A stretch of 64,000 nt of DNA from Erwinia persicina NBRC 102418 (GTDB lineage Bacteria > Pseudomonadota > Gammaproteobacteria > Enterobacterales > Enterobacteriaceae): NCBI RefSeq assembly GCF_001571305.1, contig NZ_BCTN01000001.1, forward strand, positions 248,001 to 312,000. The letters run 5' to 3'. Positions 16,558 through 26,154 of this stretch are shown here, in pieces (the stretch's first letter is position 1; the number at the start of each line of letters is the position of its first letter). Under the pieces are notes generated by a model. It did no database searches. It saw only the letters and a list, made by a program, of their open reading frames with translations, and was not told the origin of the DNA. The translations under genes and the position numbers were made by a program.

Positions 16558-18500
16558 TCTCCTTCTGCGCCGCGTTTCGGGGCGGTATTCGGCGACTGAA
16601 TGCCGTAGCGCTGCATCCGGCGGTAGAGCGTCATGCGGCTGATGCCCATCTGACGCGCGACCGCGCTGTGGTTCCAGCGTGCGGCCCGCAGGGACTGCAG
16701 CAGAAGCACGGCCTCCGGTGGGATATCCGTCAGGAGCGACGCCGGTTCAGCAGGGCCGGTCAGGGTTTCCGGCAGATCCTGCGCCGTTATCTCACCGCCG
16801 TCGCTCATGGCCACCGCATACTCCAGCGCATTACTGAGCTCGCGCAGGTTGCCCGGCCACTCATGCTGATGCAGACACTGGCGAGCTGCGACCGTCAGCG
16901 AAGCCCGGTTGCCCAGCAGCTTATCAATCAACCAGTCGAGATCGTCGCGGTGACGCAGCGCCGGCAGGGAGATCCGCGCCCCCTGTAAACGATAGAACAG
17001 ATCGGCACGGAAACGCCCCTGTTCAACCCGCTGCTCAAGCGCGTGGTGGGATGCGGAGATAATGCGGATATTGACCGGCACCGGACGCGATGCCCCCACC
17101 GGCAGCACCTCCTGTTCGGCCACCACGCGCAGCAGACGCGTCTGCAACTCCAGCGGCATATCACCGATTTCATCGAGGAACAGCGTGCCGCCATCGGCCT
17201 CCTGGATCAGCCCGCGTCGGCCCCGGCTGCCGGCACCCGAAAAACTGCCCGGCAGGTGGCCAAACAGCTCACTTTCAATCAGCGTCGGGGCGATCGCAGC
17301 ACAGTTCACCGCAATAAACGGCTGCGACCGGCGCGCGCTGGCCTGGTGAAACGCCCGGGCAAAATACTCTTTGCCACAGCCGGTTTCACCGTGTACCACC
17401 AGGTGCAGGGACGCGTTCAGCAGGCGTGACGCACGCTGTAACTGCTGTTGAAAAGCCGGATCGCCCCCGGTCAGTGACGCCAGCGGGGCGGGTAGCGGCG
17501 CAGGGACGCTAACAGCCTGCCGCTGAGGCCGCGTTGCCGGTTGTACCGCCGTCACGTACAGTCGCTCCCCGCTGTTGATCCGCTGCAGCTGGCCGTGACG
17601 TCCGCTGGCGCTGGCCAGCCAGTCCGGCAGGCGGTCAACCGAGGTGTGAAACAGCTGTTCGATTGGCATACCCGGCAGCACACTGCGGCTGTGGGGAGAT
17701 GGCGCGGTCAGGCCCAGCTCCTGTTCCAGCATCCGCTGCGCACGGTGATTGTGCCCCACCAGCCGGCCGCCTGCGTCGATGGCAATCAGATAATCCGGGC
17801 TGACCTCCACAAACGGCGTTTCCGCACTGAGCTTCAGTATCCAGTCGTGACGGTGCCGGTACTCAAACCACGCATTTTCTATCCGCTGCGCACAGAGCCT
17901 GGCGAGCTGCAACGCCAGCTGCTGACCGGCTTTTGGCTGCGGCGAGGTCAGCGCAGAGACGTCGAGGATGGCGTAAAGCTGTCCCTGGGGATCGAACAGC
18001 GGCACCGCCGAACAGGAGAGCGCGATGTGGGTGGCATCGAAATGGTCATTATGATGGACGGTCAGCGCTTTTCCGGTTGCCAGCGCCGTGCCGACCGCAC
18101 AGGTGCCCGCCCAGGCCTCCGACCAGTGTGCGCCCAGAAACAGCCCGGCGCGACGCAGGCTGATTTCTGCACTGTCATCACCGTAATAGTCGACCGTCAC
18201 CCCCGTGGCATCCGTCAGCAGCAGGACATAGCCCGCCGGCGCAATCTGCCGGTAGAGCGCCTCCAGGCAGTGACGGGCAATGTGGCGAAACTCCTCCAGC
18301 TGCTGGCGGTGCTCACGCAGTTCATGCCACGGCAGGATCCGCGCCGCCTGCATCCGGCTGGGATCCAGCCCGTGATGGTCGACACAGCGCTGCCACGAGT
18401 CAAGGATCGTCCGATCGTGCTGGCGCAGCGCCAGGGAAGAGGCGTGCTGGCTGACGGTGGCGGCCACGGCGGCGATATGTTCACGCTGGCTATGATTCAA
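16554..18500 (-). CDS. acoR: AcoR-type sigma-54-dependent activator
   Basis: 648 residues: an N-terminal sensory region with GAF-like domain (about 70-200, with GLFLGAHWSEAWAGTCAVGTALATG), a PAS-like stretch (about 225-300), the AAA+ domain (Walker A GETGCGKEYFARAFH near residue 372, Walker B GGTLFLDEIG), and a Fis-type helix-turn-helix at the end (RWNHSAVARQMGISRMTLYRRMQRYGI). The sigma-54 contact loop reads GSFSGA instead of GAFTGA, a variant also seen in AcoR-like proteins. In acetoin systems AcoR activates aco operons; here a sigma-54 promoter stands before bdhA at 10993. Confidence 0.88.
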   Translation of the reverse strand: MNHSQREHIAAVAATVSQHASSLALRQHDRTILDSWQRCVDHHGLDPSRMQAARILPWHELREHRQQLEEFRHIARHCLEALYRQIAPAGYVLLLTDATGVTVDYYGDDSAEISLRRAGLFLGAHWSEAWAGTCAVGTALATGKALTVHHNDHFDATHIALSCSAVPLFDPQGQLYAILDVSALTSPQPKAGQQLALQLARLCAQRIENAWFEYRHRHDWILKLSAETPFVEVSPDYLIAIDAGGRLVGHNHRAQRMLEQELGLTAPSPHSRSVLPGMPIEQLFHTSVDRLPDWLASASGRHGQLQRINSGERLYVTAVQPATRPQRQAVSVPAPLPAPLASLTGGDPAFQQQLQRASRLLNASLHLVVHGETGCGKEYFARAFHQASARRSQPFIAVNCAAIAPTLIESELFGHLPGSFSGAGSRGRRGLIQEADGGTLFLDEIGDMPLELQTRLLRVVAEQEVLPVGASRPVPVNIRIISASHHALEQRVEQGRFRADLFYRLQGARISLPALRHRDDLDWLIDKLLGNRASLTVAARQCLHQHEWPGNLRELSNALEYAVAMSDGGEITAQDLPETLTGPAEPASLLTDIPPEAVLLLQSLRAARWNHSAVARQMGISRMTLYRRMQRYGIQSPNTAPKRGAEGE

Positions 18501-18562
18501 GACACTCTCCTCAGGAACCTGCGCGGAGGCGCAGTGGGGTGGCAGACTCTCCGCTGCCGACG

Positions 18563-19198
18563 TTATTTATCAATACGGTAACGGGATCCCGCCAGCAGCA
18601 ACGACACCCCGGTGACAATCTGCCACAGGGTGATGGGATAGACAGCGGCCCGCTCAATCAGGCCGACATGCACGGGTACCCAGGGGATCGCCAGCATACA
18701 GACCAGGCCACAGACCCCCAGTATCAGGCTGAAAGACGCATAAACCCAGGATACTCGCCGCCCTGCCAGGCCCACGGCGATCAGGCAGAGGTTACCGCCG
18801 CCAATCGCCATGACTGCACCAATCTGATGGAGCGTGATGCCTGCCGCCGGGCCGCCGCTGTGGAACAGCGCAATTAACACTCCGCCGGTGCCGTGAAGAC
18901 CGCCTGCCAGCAGCGCGGCCCCACCGGTCAGTCCGGGGATCTGCCGGCGCAGCAGCCCGCAGGCCAGTATAAACAGCAGCCCTTCCGCCGCAAAGCCAGC
19001 ATTCATCACGTCGTGCAGCGGGGAACAGATTTGTGGCCCGCAGCCCGGGATCCCCAGGTCGCTGATATAGTTGTGGCTGTAACGATAGGCCGGGTGATGC
19101 CAGGCCAGGGCGCTGAGGCGTTCTGCCAGCAAATACAGCAGCCCACCCGCAGCAAAACAGAGTGCGCCTGCACGCTGACGGCCCGTTAATGACAACAT
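18563..19198 (-). CDS. DUF998-family integral membrane protein
   Basis: 211 residues, about six hydrophobic segments. N-terminal AGALCFAAGGLLYLLAERLSALAW followed by YSHNYISDLG is characteristic of DUF998 proteins, whose function is unknown. AGGAG precedes the start. It reads toward the AcoR-type gene on the same strand with 62 bases between, so co-transcription is possible. Confidence 0.8.
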   Translation of the reverse strand: MLSLTGRQRAGALCFAAGGLLYLLAERLSALAWHHPAYRYSHNYISDLGIPGCGPQICSPLHDVMNAGFAAEGLLFILACGLLRRQIPGLTGGAALLAGGLHGTGGVLIALFHSGGPAAGITLHQIGAVMAIGGGNLCLIAVGLAGRRVSWVYASFSLILGVCGLVCMLAIPWVPVHVGLIERAAVYPITLWQIVTGVSLLLAGSRYRIDK

Positions 19199-19241
19199 AG
19201 TCTTCTCCTGTTTCGGCTGCGCTCAGTCTGACAGAGCGCCC

Positions 19242-19268
19242 AAAAAAAACCACCCCAACGGGGTGGTT
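19242..19268 (-). terminator. Intrinsic terminator of receptor gene 1
   Basis: Perfect 9-bp stem AACCACCCC / GGGGTGGTT with a 3-base loop; on the minus strand it runs into a T-tract of eight. Confidence 0.9.
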
Positions 19269-19332
19269 AACGGGCAATCATTCTGCACTGCAGCGTCTCG
19301 CCGTCATGCAGCGGTAAGCGCTGTCGCGGCCA

Positions 19333-21519
19333 TTACCAGCGATAATTCACTGAGGCGACAACGTTGCGACCGGTACCATAGAAGCAGGCCTCACTGCCGC
19401 TGCAGGAGGCGACGTAGTGCTTGTCGGTCAGGTTCTGCACGTTAAGCTGAACCGTGGTGCCTTTCAGGCTGGCCACCGCCTCGCCCAGTTCATACTTTGC
19501 CATGGCGTCGTACAGTGTGAAGTGCGGCACCTCGTCAGTCCCGGTACTGTCGGCAGGGGCATCGCCCGTGTAGCGCACGCCCGTCCCCACGGTCAGGCCG
19601 CTTAACACGCCATCCTGGAAGCTGTAGCTGCCCCATGCTGAGGCCGCATGGCGTGGAATGCTGGCAGGGCTGTGCCCCAGCTGCGTGGCGTTGTACGTCT
19701 CTTTGGTAACTGCATCCGTATAGGTGTAGGCGGCAATCAGCTTCACTTCCGGCGTCGGCTGCGCATGAATTTCAGCCTCGACCCCCTTCGATTTAACCTT
19801 ACCAATCTGCTCGTTATACTTGGTTACCGGGTTAACGGAGGTGATATTTTTCTGCGTAATATCAAACACGGAGACGGTCATCACCGTATTCGAGCCCACA
19901 GGCTGGAACTTCACCCCCAGCTCGGTCTGCTCACCCGTCGTCGGTTTGAACGGATCGCTTCCCGGCTCGCCGGTGCTGAGGTTCGGCTCAAACGAAGTGC
20001 TGTAACTGACGTAAGGCGACAGGCCGTTGTCAAAGGCATACAGCAACCCGGCGCGACCGGTCAGCTTATTGTCGTTCTGCTTCTCATCGGTCGCAGACAG
20101 ACGGTTAACCGTGCGGATCTGGGACCAGTCATTCCGGCCGGAGAGCACCAGGTTCCAGTGGTTCCACTCCATCTGATCCTGCAGATAAACGCCCACCTGG
20201 TGGAGCTGCTTCAGCGTATTACTGCTTACACTCATATCACTCTCGTCCACGTCCACCCGGGTCGGGTTCGCCCAGTCAAGCTGATACTGGCTGGAGGTGT
20301 GACGGGACAGGGTGCTGGCAACACGGCTCCAGCGATAATCCAGCCCGCCCAGCAGCGTATGCCCGACGTCACCGGTCGCAAACAGCCCTTTCAGGTGGTT
20401 ATCCACCCCCACTTCGTTGGTCATTACCGTTTCGTGCTGGGGGCGACGCTCAATAGTGTGATCGTTCACCGGAGAACTGGTGGTGTAGACCATATATTTA
20501 TAGTCTTCATCACGATGGGTGTAACGGAGGTTCTGGATGAACGACACGGCCTCATTGAAACTGTGGTCAAATTCATAGCCCACGGACGCCTGCTCCCGCC
20601 GGTTGCCGTAGTAATTCGGGTCGTTGATATTGAAATCATACGGAATATAGCCGGTGCTGGCCGCTTTCAGCGTCCCGGCCATCGGCAGGAAGTTGCGCGA
20701 ACCGGCTTTCGGATCGTTCTGGTAGCTGGCGAGCAGGGTGAAACTGGTGTCGGCATCCGGCAGCCAGGTGATGGCAGGGGCAATGGCTACGCGCTCCTGC
20801 TTATTGTTTTTGACGTCTTCATGCCGGGTGCTGGCGATGCCGTTCAGGCGATAGAACAGCGTGCTGTCGTCGTCCAACTGACCGCCGAAGTCAAAGGCAG
20901 CTTCCCCCTGATGATGATTACCGCTACTGAGCTGCACTTCACGCACGGTTTCCGCGGTTGGCCGCTTGCTGGTCATCACCACCAGCCCGCCGGGGCTGAC
21001 CTGTCCGTATAACACGCCTGCCGGGCCGTGGACCATCTCCACGCGCTCTAACAGCCACGGGTCGATTTGCCCTGCGCCACCGCTGGAGCTGGAGAGGCCG
21101 TAGTGCAGGCCATCCAGCAGTTTCGGCGCATAGCGAAAGCCCCGGCTGATAATTTCGTCGTTACGATTGGAGTTACCGCGGTAATTAGTGACCACGCCGC
21201 TGGTGTAGCTCAGCGCATCAGACACCGAAGCGGCCGCCTGGTCATCCATCTGTTCGCGCGTCACGACAGAGATCGACTGCGGCGTTTTGCGCAGCGGCGT
21301 GGCCGTTTTGGTGCCTGCCGCACTCTCCTTTGCCACCAGCCCGCTGTTACGTCCGGTGACGCTTTCACGGGTTTCTGCCGTCACGGTCAGGGTATTTTCT
21401 GTGGCGGCCTGAGACACCGGTACGCCCACCAGCGCTGAAGCCACTAACAGGCGCAAACTGGCCTTGCCGGAGGTTACTGCCACACCAGGTCGTACCTGGG
21501 CTTTCATCATTTTAGTCAT
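19333..21519 (-). CDS. TonB-dependent siderophore receptor 1
   Basis: Outer-membrane 22-stranded barrel importing a ferric siderophore with TonB energy. 728 residues: signal peptide to about residue 38 (cleavage after VSQA), TonB box TLTVTAE, plug domain ([32 protein letters not shown] ... [30 protein letters not shown]), barrel, terminal VNYRW with final aromatic. Near the end CSGSEAC gives a paired-Cys loop. It belongs to the FhuA/FhuE/Fct-like branch, not FepA. Its paralogue follows immediately, and both share a Fur-like promoter. Substrate by context: the siderophore of the adjacent NRPS. Confidence 0.93.
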   Translation of the reverse strand: MTKMMKAQVRPGVAVTSGKASLRLLVASALVGVPVSQAATENTLTVTAETRESVTGRNSGLVAKESAAGTKTATPLRKTPQSISVVTREQMDDQAAASVSDALSYTSGVVTNYRGNSNRNDEIISRGFRYAPKLLDGLHYGLSSSSGGAGQIDPWLLERVEMVHGPAGVLYGQVSPGGLVVMTSKRPTAETVREVQLSSGNHHQGEAAFDFGGQLDDDSTLFYRLNGIASTRHEDVKNNKQERVAIAPAITWLPDADTSFTLLASYQNDPKAGSRNFLPMAGTLKAASTGYIPYDFNINDPNYYGNRREQASVGYEFDHSFNEAVSFIQNLRYTHRDEDYKYMVYTTSSPVNDHTIERRPQHETVMTNEVGVDNHLKGLFATGDVGHTLLGGLDYRWSRVASTLSRHTSSQYQLDWANPTRVDVDESDMSVSSNTLKQLHQVGVYLQDQMEWNHWNLVLSGRNDWSQIRTVNRLSATDEKQNDNKLTGRAGLLYAFDNGLSPYVSYSTSFEPNLSTGEPGSDPFKPTTGEQTELGVKFQPVGSNTVMTVSVFDITQKNITSVNPVTKYNEQIGKVKSKGVEAEIHAQPTPEVKLIAAYTYTDAVTKETYNATQLGHSPASIPRHAASAWGSYSFQDGVLSGLTVGTGVRYTGDAPADSTGTDEVPHFTLYDAMAKYELGEAVASLKGTTVQLNVQNLTDKHYVASCSGSEACFYGTGRNVVASVNYRW

Positions 21520-21900
21520 GAATTGTCATCTCGTCTGAAACAGCCTTGTCTGCGAAAAGCACCGGTAAAGCCCACCCATCCATTAATATTTCTGACCGGC
21601 GAGGGCTGAATCCCAGCGTGGCGCGAGTCATGCCTGCCCGCACTCACCCCGCGATCAGGGTAAAAAACCTGACAAAATACAGCGTTATCGCGGCATTAAG
21701 CGAAGTTGCGATGCATAGTAATGCAAATGTAAATCACTCTCAATAGCATTTGCATTAGCTTTGCTTACCTTCGCACCGCCCCCGTCCTCACCGGTAAATG
21801 CAACGACATGTAAAATAAAGAAAATTAACGTGTCAAAAGAGAGATGATCTTTGCGCGCGCCGGAATGCGCAAACTGCGGGGCAACAGACAGAGGACAGGT
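21520..21900. promoter_or_regulatory. Promoter region of receptor gene 1
   Basis: Intergenic between the two receptor genes. It holds the Fur-like inverted repeat at 21720-21756 and, further from the gene, AT-rich sequence. An open frame at 21546-21746 plus has no ribosome site and overlaps this control region, so it is not called. Confidence 0.6.
21720..21756. promoter_or_regulatory. Fur-like palindrome upstream of receptor 1
   Basis: AATGCAAAT and ATTTGCATT are perfect 9-bp inverted arms with 19 bases between. The arms and spacing recur before receptor 2. TGCAAATG-type starts are also found at the two other Fur-like sites of this locus, so iron repression is likely. Confidence 0.65.
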
Positions 21901-21928
21901 AAAAAAAAGCCACCCCGTTGGGATGGCT
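21901..21928 (-). terminator. Intrinsic terminator of receptor gene 2
   Basis: AGCCACCCC, GTT, GGGATGGCT (a G-U pair in the RNA), then eight T on the minus strand. Closely resembles the receptor 1 terminator, as expected for a duplicated unit. Confidence 0.85.
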
Positions 21929-21962
21929 GAATGAGGAGGCTAAACGCTGGTCTGAGCGGGGA

Positions 21963-24152
21963 TTACCAGCGGTAGTTAACGGAGGCGACAAACGTCCGCC
22001 CTGCCCCATAGAAGCAGGCATACTGACCGGCACAGGATGAAACGTAGTGCTTATCCGTCAGGTTTTGCGCATTAAACTGCAGCGTAGTACCTTTCAGCGC
22101 CGTAACGGCCTGGCCCAGATCATACTTCACCATCGCGTCATACAGCGTGTAATGCGGCACAGTGTACTCGCCAATGTCATCCCCAGGTGCTTTCCCGACA
22201 TAGCGAACCCCGGTGCCGACAGTCAGGCCATTCAGTGCGCCGTTCAGGAAGCTGTAGCTGCCCCAGGCCGACGCTGCATGGCGTGGAATGGCGTTCGGGC
22301 TGTGGCCCACTTCATCCGGGTCAGTGGACCTTTTGGTCACCACGTCGGTGTAGGTATACGCCGCGATCAGCTTAATTTCCGGGGTGGGCTGGATATGCAG
22401 TTCGGTTTCCACCCCCTGAGAATTCACCTTACCAATCTGCTCATAGGCGTTAGTCAGACGGTTGTAAGAGGAGACGTTCTTCTGGTTAATATCAAACCAG
22501 GAAACGGTCATCATGGCATCGACGCCTTTCGGCTGGAATTTCACCCCGACTTCGGTCTGTTCCCCTGTCGTCGGCTTCAGTGGGTCAGCCCCCGGTGCGG
22601 CCTGTTCCAGCACCGGCTCAAACGAAGTGCTGTAGCTGACATAAGGGGAGATGCCGTTATCGAAGGCGTACAGCAGACCTGCACGACCGGTAAAGGCGCT
22701 GTCGTTATAGGTGATATCCGATCCGCCGGTGGTCAGATCCTGATTGCGCACCTGAGACCAGTCGTTACGACCGGACAGCAGCAGGTTCCAGTTATTCCAT
22801 TCCAGCTGATCCTGCAGATACACGCCGTACTGATTCAGGGTCTTTTTGTTATTGGTCGCCAGCGCTAACAGACTTTCATCCACGTCCACGCGGCTCTGGG
22901 TCCTCCAGTCCATCGGGTAGCTGCTGCCGTAGTCCCGGTACATCTTGCTGTTGATATGCGAGTAACGATAATCAAAACCGGTCAGCACCGTATGCTGCAC
23001 CTCGCCGGTGTCGAACACGGCTTTCAGCTGGTTATCGACATTGAACTCGTTGGTCATCTCCGTTTCATGCTGGGCCATACGCGTCAGGGTATGGTCGCCG
23101 TCGTCGACGTTGTACACCAGATATTTGTAATCTTCGTTACGGTGGGTGTAACGCAGGTTCTGGGTAAATGATACCGCCTCATTAAAACTGTGCTCCAGGC
23201 TGTAACCGATGGAGGTCTGCTGGCGCTTTGATTTGGCAAAGTCGGAATCGCTGACGTTCAGATCGTAAGGAACATAGCCCGCTGCAGTGGGATACAGCGT
23301 CCCCGCACGCGGCAGAAAGTTACGTGACCCCGCTTTCGGATCGTCCTGGTAGCTGGTTAACAGGGTGAAGCTGGTGTCTTCGTTTGGCAGCCAGGTCAGT
23401 GCCGGAGCAATCGCCATACGCTGCTGTTTGCTGTTTTTCACAAACTCGTTCTGGGTACTGCCAATGCCGTTCAGGCGGTAAAACAGCGTATTGTCATCAT
23501 TCAGCTTGCCACCAAAATCAAAGGCCGCTTCGCCATAGTGGCGGTTACCGGTACTGAGCTGAACTTCATGAATGCTTTCTGCCGTGGGGCGCTTGCTGGT
23601 CATCAGCACCAGGCCGCCCGGGCTGACCTGGCCATACAACACCGAGGCCGGGCCGTGAACCAGTTCCACGCGCTCTAACAGCCAGGGATCGAGCTGCCCC
23701 GCCCCGCCGTTTTCTGAAGAGAGACCGAAGTGCAGACCATCCAGCAGCTTGGGAGCATAGCGAAACCCGCGGCTGATCACTTCGTCATTACGGTTGGAGT
23801 TACCGCGATAGGTGGCGACCACGCCGCTGGTGTAGCTCAATGCATCAGCCACGGAGCGTGCATCCTGGTCGTCCATTTGATCGCGCGTCACCACGGAGAT
23901 CGACTGCGGGGTTTTGCGCAGTGCCGTGGCGGTCTTGGTGCCGGACGCGCTCGCTTTCGCCACAATTCCTTTGTTGGGCGCAGTGACACTTTCCTGGCTT
24001 TCTGCCGTGACCGTCATCGTACTGTCGGCCCCGGTGGCGGCCTGCACGGCAGGGGCCATAAGCAGTGCCGATGCCAGTAATAAACGCGTGCTGTATTTAT
24101 CAGAGAATGCTGCAATGCCTGGTGTTGCCTGCTTTTTAATTTTATTAAACAT
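21963..24152 (-). CDS. TonB-dependent siderophore receptor 2
   Basis: 729 residues, same design as receptor 1: signal peptide cleaved after AVQA (about 39), TonB box STMTVTAES, plug with [21 protein letters not shown] block and [23 protein letters not shown], long barrel, terminal VNYRW, paired Cys in CAGQYAC. The two receptors are similar over their full length, including promoter and terminator, so this is a tandem gene duplication. Differences cluster in predicted surface loops, which suggests different ligands or phage escape. Divergent from fes across a shared Fur-like region. Confidence 0.93.
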   Translation of the reverse strand: MFNKIKKQATPGIAAFSDKYSTRLLLASALLMAPAVQAATGADSTMTVTAESQESVTAPNKGIVAKASASGTKTATALRKTPQSISVVTRDQMDDQDARSVADALSYTSGVVATYRGNSNRNDEVISRGFRYAPKLLDGLHFGLSSENGGAGQLDPWLLERVELVHGPASVLYGQVSPGGLVLMTSKRPTAESIHEVQLSTGNRHYGEAAFDFGGKLNDDNTLFYRLNGIGSTQNEFVKNSKQQRMAIAPALTWLPNEDTSFTLLTSYQDDPKAGSRNFLPRAGTLYPTAAGYVPYDLNVSDSDFAKSKRQQTSIGYSLEHSFNEAVSFTQNLRYTHRNEDYKYLVYNVDDGDHTLTRMAQHETEMTNEFNVDNQLKAVFDTGEVQHTVLTGFDYRYSHINSKMYRDYGSSYPMDWRTQSRVDVDESLLALATNNKKTLNQYGVYLQDQLEWNNWNLLLSGRNDWSQVRNQDLTTGGSDITYNDSAFTGRAGLLYAFDNGISPYVSYSTSFEPVLEQAAPGADPLKPTTGEQTEVGVKFQPKGVDAMMTVSWFDINQKNVSSYNRLTNAYEQIGKVNSQGVETELHIQPTPEIKLIAAYTYTDVVTKRSTDPDEVGHSPNAIPRHAASAWGSYSFLNGALNGLTVGTGVRYVGKAPGDDIGEYTVPHYTLYDAMVKYDLGQAVTALKGTTLQFNAQNLTDKHYVSSCAGQYACFYGAGRTFVASVNYRW

Positions 24153-24457
24153 GTTCTGTTATCCCGTCTGAACAGACTTGCCGATAAAAAAAACGTTAAA
24201 CCCCGCCAATTCATTAGTTGCGCTGATTGGCTGCGGCGGTCAGAAAGCACCCCCTTTGCCACTCCTGGCGTCAGTTCCTCTTCCCTTCTTAAGAAAACCC
24301 GTAATGACGTACAAATATCAGGCTCTTTAGAAAGTTGCGACGCATCTTATTGCAAATGCAAACTATTCTCAATAGTATTTGCATTAGCGTCATTTACTGT
24401 AAGAGCGATTAAAGTCTCTCGGTTTAAGTCATTAAATGTAAAACAAGGAAAATTATC
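24153..24457. promoter_or_regulatory. Divergent iron-control region, receptor 2 / fes operon
   Basis: 305 bases without a gene. The nested palindrome at 24351-24383 is the only strong signal; the rest is AT-rich promoter-like sequence. It must drive both the receptor 2 gene (left) and fes-ybdZ-NRPS (right). Confidence 0.6.
24351..24383. promoter_or_regulatory. Nested Fur-like palindrome, receptor 2 / fes
   Basis: Outer arms TGCAAAT / ATTTGCA are perfect with 19 bases between, the same spacing as before receptor 1. Inside lies a second perfect palindrome, ACTATT-CTC-AATAGT (24362-24376). Nested symmetry suits two overlapping Fur dimers. Confidence 0.7.
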
Positions 24458-25816
24458 GTGACAACACGGCACAGACCCGGGCCGCAGAGTCAGCCCGCAG
24501 GCCGCGCTGCAAAGTGGCTGGCCGCCGTTGATGCCGGTGAAGACCGCTGGTGGCAGGAAATCGCCGCGCACGGTACGCCACTGGTGGAAGCGGCGAGTGA
24601 AGGATGCGTCAGAATGACCTTTTTCTGGCGCGATCCGGCCGGCGACGAAAGCCGGTCAGCCACACGTCAGGTCTACATCGATATTAACTGCGTGACCGAT
24701 CACCACAGCCCGCAGCCACAGAGTTTGCAGCGTTTACCCGGCACCGATGTCTGGCACTGGTCAACGGAGATTGATGAGCACTGGCGCGGCAGCTACAGCC
24801 TGATCCCGGTAGAGGCCGCCCGGCTTCCTCCGGCCTTCAGTGATGACGACGACACGCGGCGAAAACAGCAGCGCGCGTGGTGGATCTCCCTTTTCCCGCA
24901 CGCGATCGCTGACCCGCTTAACCCCTGCGCCCCCCATTTCAACAGTCGCGGGCAGGCCCTGTCCGCAGCCCATATGCCTGCGGCACCTGACCAGTCGCTG
25001 TGGCATGCGCTGGATGCCGGTCATCCGCTGCAGCCAGAGGCTGAGAGCCTGCACACCTTCACCTGGAACAGCACCCTGCTCGGCAACCAGCGCCGTATCT
25101 GGCTCTTTACTACCGGCACGTCCCCGGTCGCGGAAGATCGCCCGCTGGTGATCCTGCTGGATGGCCAGAACTGGGTAGAGGGACAGCCGCTGTTTTCTGC
25201 CCTGCAGGCCGCCACCGGCAGTGGCCAGCTGCCCGCCGCCTGCTGGCTGTTTATCGATGTGATCAACGGTGACTGGCGGGAAAAAGAGCTGCCCTGCAAT
25301 GCCGCGTTCTGGCAGGCAGTACAGGAGGAGCTGCTGCCGCTGGCACGCAGTCATGCGGCCTTCAGCGAACGGGGCGACCGCACGGTGGTGGCCGGCCAGA
25401 GCTATGGCGGGCTGGCCGCAATGTATGCCGGGCTGCACTGGCCTGAACGCTTTGGCCGCATCCTCAGTCAGTCCGGATCGTTCTGGTGGCCCAACGTTCG
25501 TCTGGTAACTCATTTTGCGGACGCTCAGGAACACGACATGGGCTGGCTGACTGAACAGGCGATCAACGGGGCCCTGCCTGACAGCCACTTAAAAATCTTT
25601 CAGGAAGCGGGCGATCGCGAAGGCGATATGGCCTGGGTCAACCAGCAGATGCGCAAGGCGCTGCTGGCGGCCGGACATGACATTAACTTCCGTATTTTCT
25701 CCGGCGGGCATGATGCCCTGTGCTGGCGCGGCGGGCTGCTTGACGGCTTACGCTGGCTGCTGGCCGACTTAAACTCTCCACAATTTATGGCAGGAACAGG
25801 TAACAACCATGACTGA
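24458..25816 (+). CDS. fes: Ferric-siderophore esterase, Fes type
   Basis: Cytosolic esterase that cuts the serine ester backbone of an imported ferric catecholate so iron can be released. 452 residues from GTG 24458 (AAGGAAAATTATC upstream). N-terminal beta domain (about 1-150), then an alpha/beta-hydrolase domain with nucleophile Ser315 in GQSYGG and His418 in SGGHDALCWRGGL. First gene of the operon; it overlaps ybdZ by 8 bases. A Fes enzyme is only needed if the siderophore has ester bonds, so it is a clue to the product. Confidence 0.93.
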   Translation: MTTRHRPGPQSQPAGRAAKWLAAVDAGEDRWWQEIAAHGTPLVEAASEGCVRMTFFWRDPAGDESRSATRQVYIDINCVTDHHSPQPQSLQRLPGTDVWHWSTEIDEHWRGSYSLIPVEAARLPPAFSDDDDTRRKQQRAWWISLFPHAIADPLNPCAPHFNSRGQALSAAHMPAAPDQSLWHALDAGHPLQPEAESLHTFTWNSTLLGNQRRIWLFTTGTSPVAEDRPLVILLDGQNWVEGQPLFSALQAATGSGQLPAACWLFIDVINGDWREKELPCNAAFWQAVQEELLPLARSHAAFSERGDRTVVAGQSYGGLAAMYAGLHWPERFGRILSQSGSFWWPNVRLVTHFADAQEHDMGWLTEQAINGALPDSHLKIFQEAGDREGDMAWVNQQMRKALLAAGHDINFRIFSGGHDALCWRGGLLDGLRWLLADLNSPQFMAGTGNNHD

Positions 25817-26021
25817 ACAACTCAATCCCTTCGATGATGAGAGCCTCGACTTCCTGGTGCTGCTGAATGCGCGCCAGCAGTACAGCCTGTGGCCTGCTTT
25901 TTCCGATGTGCCTGCCGGCTGGCAGACCGTGGCCGGCCCGACGACGCGTGTGGCCTGTATCGCCTATATCGAAGAACACTGGCAGGACATGCGCCCGGCC
26001 GGGTTGAATACGGCGGGTTAA
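25809..26021 (+). CDS. ybdZ: MbtH-like NRPS partner protein
   Basis: 70 residues; small protein that binds and supports NRPS adenylation domains. The MbtH pattern is clear: [22 protein letters not shown], then [18 protein letters not shown] with the conserved Trp residues. Start overlaps the end of fes (translational coupling), and the NRPS follows after 133 bases, as in enterobactin loci. Confidence 0.95.
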   Translation: MTEQLNPFDDESLDFLVLLNARQQYSLWPAFSDVPAGWQTVAGPTTRVACIAYIEEHWQDMRPAGLNTAG

Positions 26022-26072
26022 TGGTGCAGTCGTTGCCCGGCGGGGCAGCCGGAGATATTTCCACCGCGTAGA

Positions 26073-26097
26073 GGCTGACCGGCTGTTTCAGTCAGCC
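26073..26097. repeat. Dispersed hairpin repeat, copy 2 (inside the NRPS operon)
   Basis: GGCTGAC, 11-base loop, GTCAGCC. It lies between ybdZ and the NRPS gene, in the leader of the largest gene. Upstream sequence GAGATATTTCC is shared with copy 3 (GAGATATCTCC at 51450). It could reduce read-through into the NRPS gene or protect the upstream message. Confidence 0.55.
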
Positions 26098-26154
26098 CAG
26101 GCCCCGCCGCTTTCACACTGGATTTTCATTTTTCTATCGACAGGAATTGCCACC

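Noticed and set aside
19648..21012. 454-codon plus-strand frame across receptor 1
   Set aside because: Antisense shadow of a certain receptor gene.
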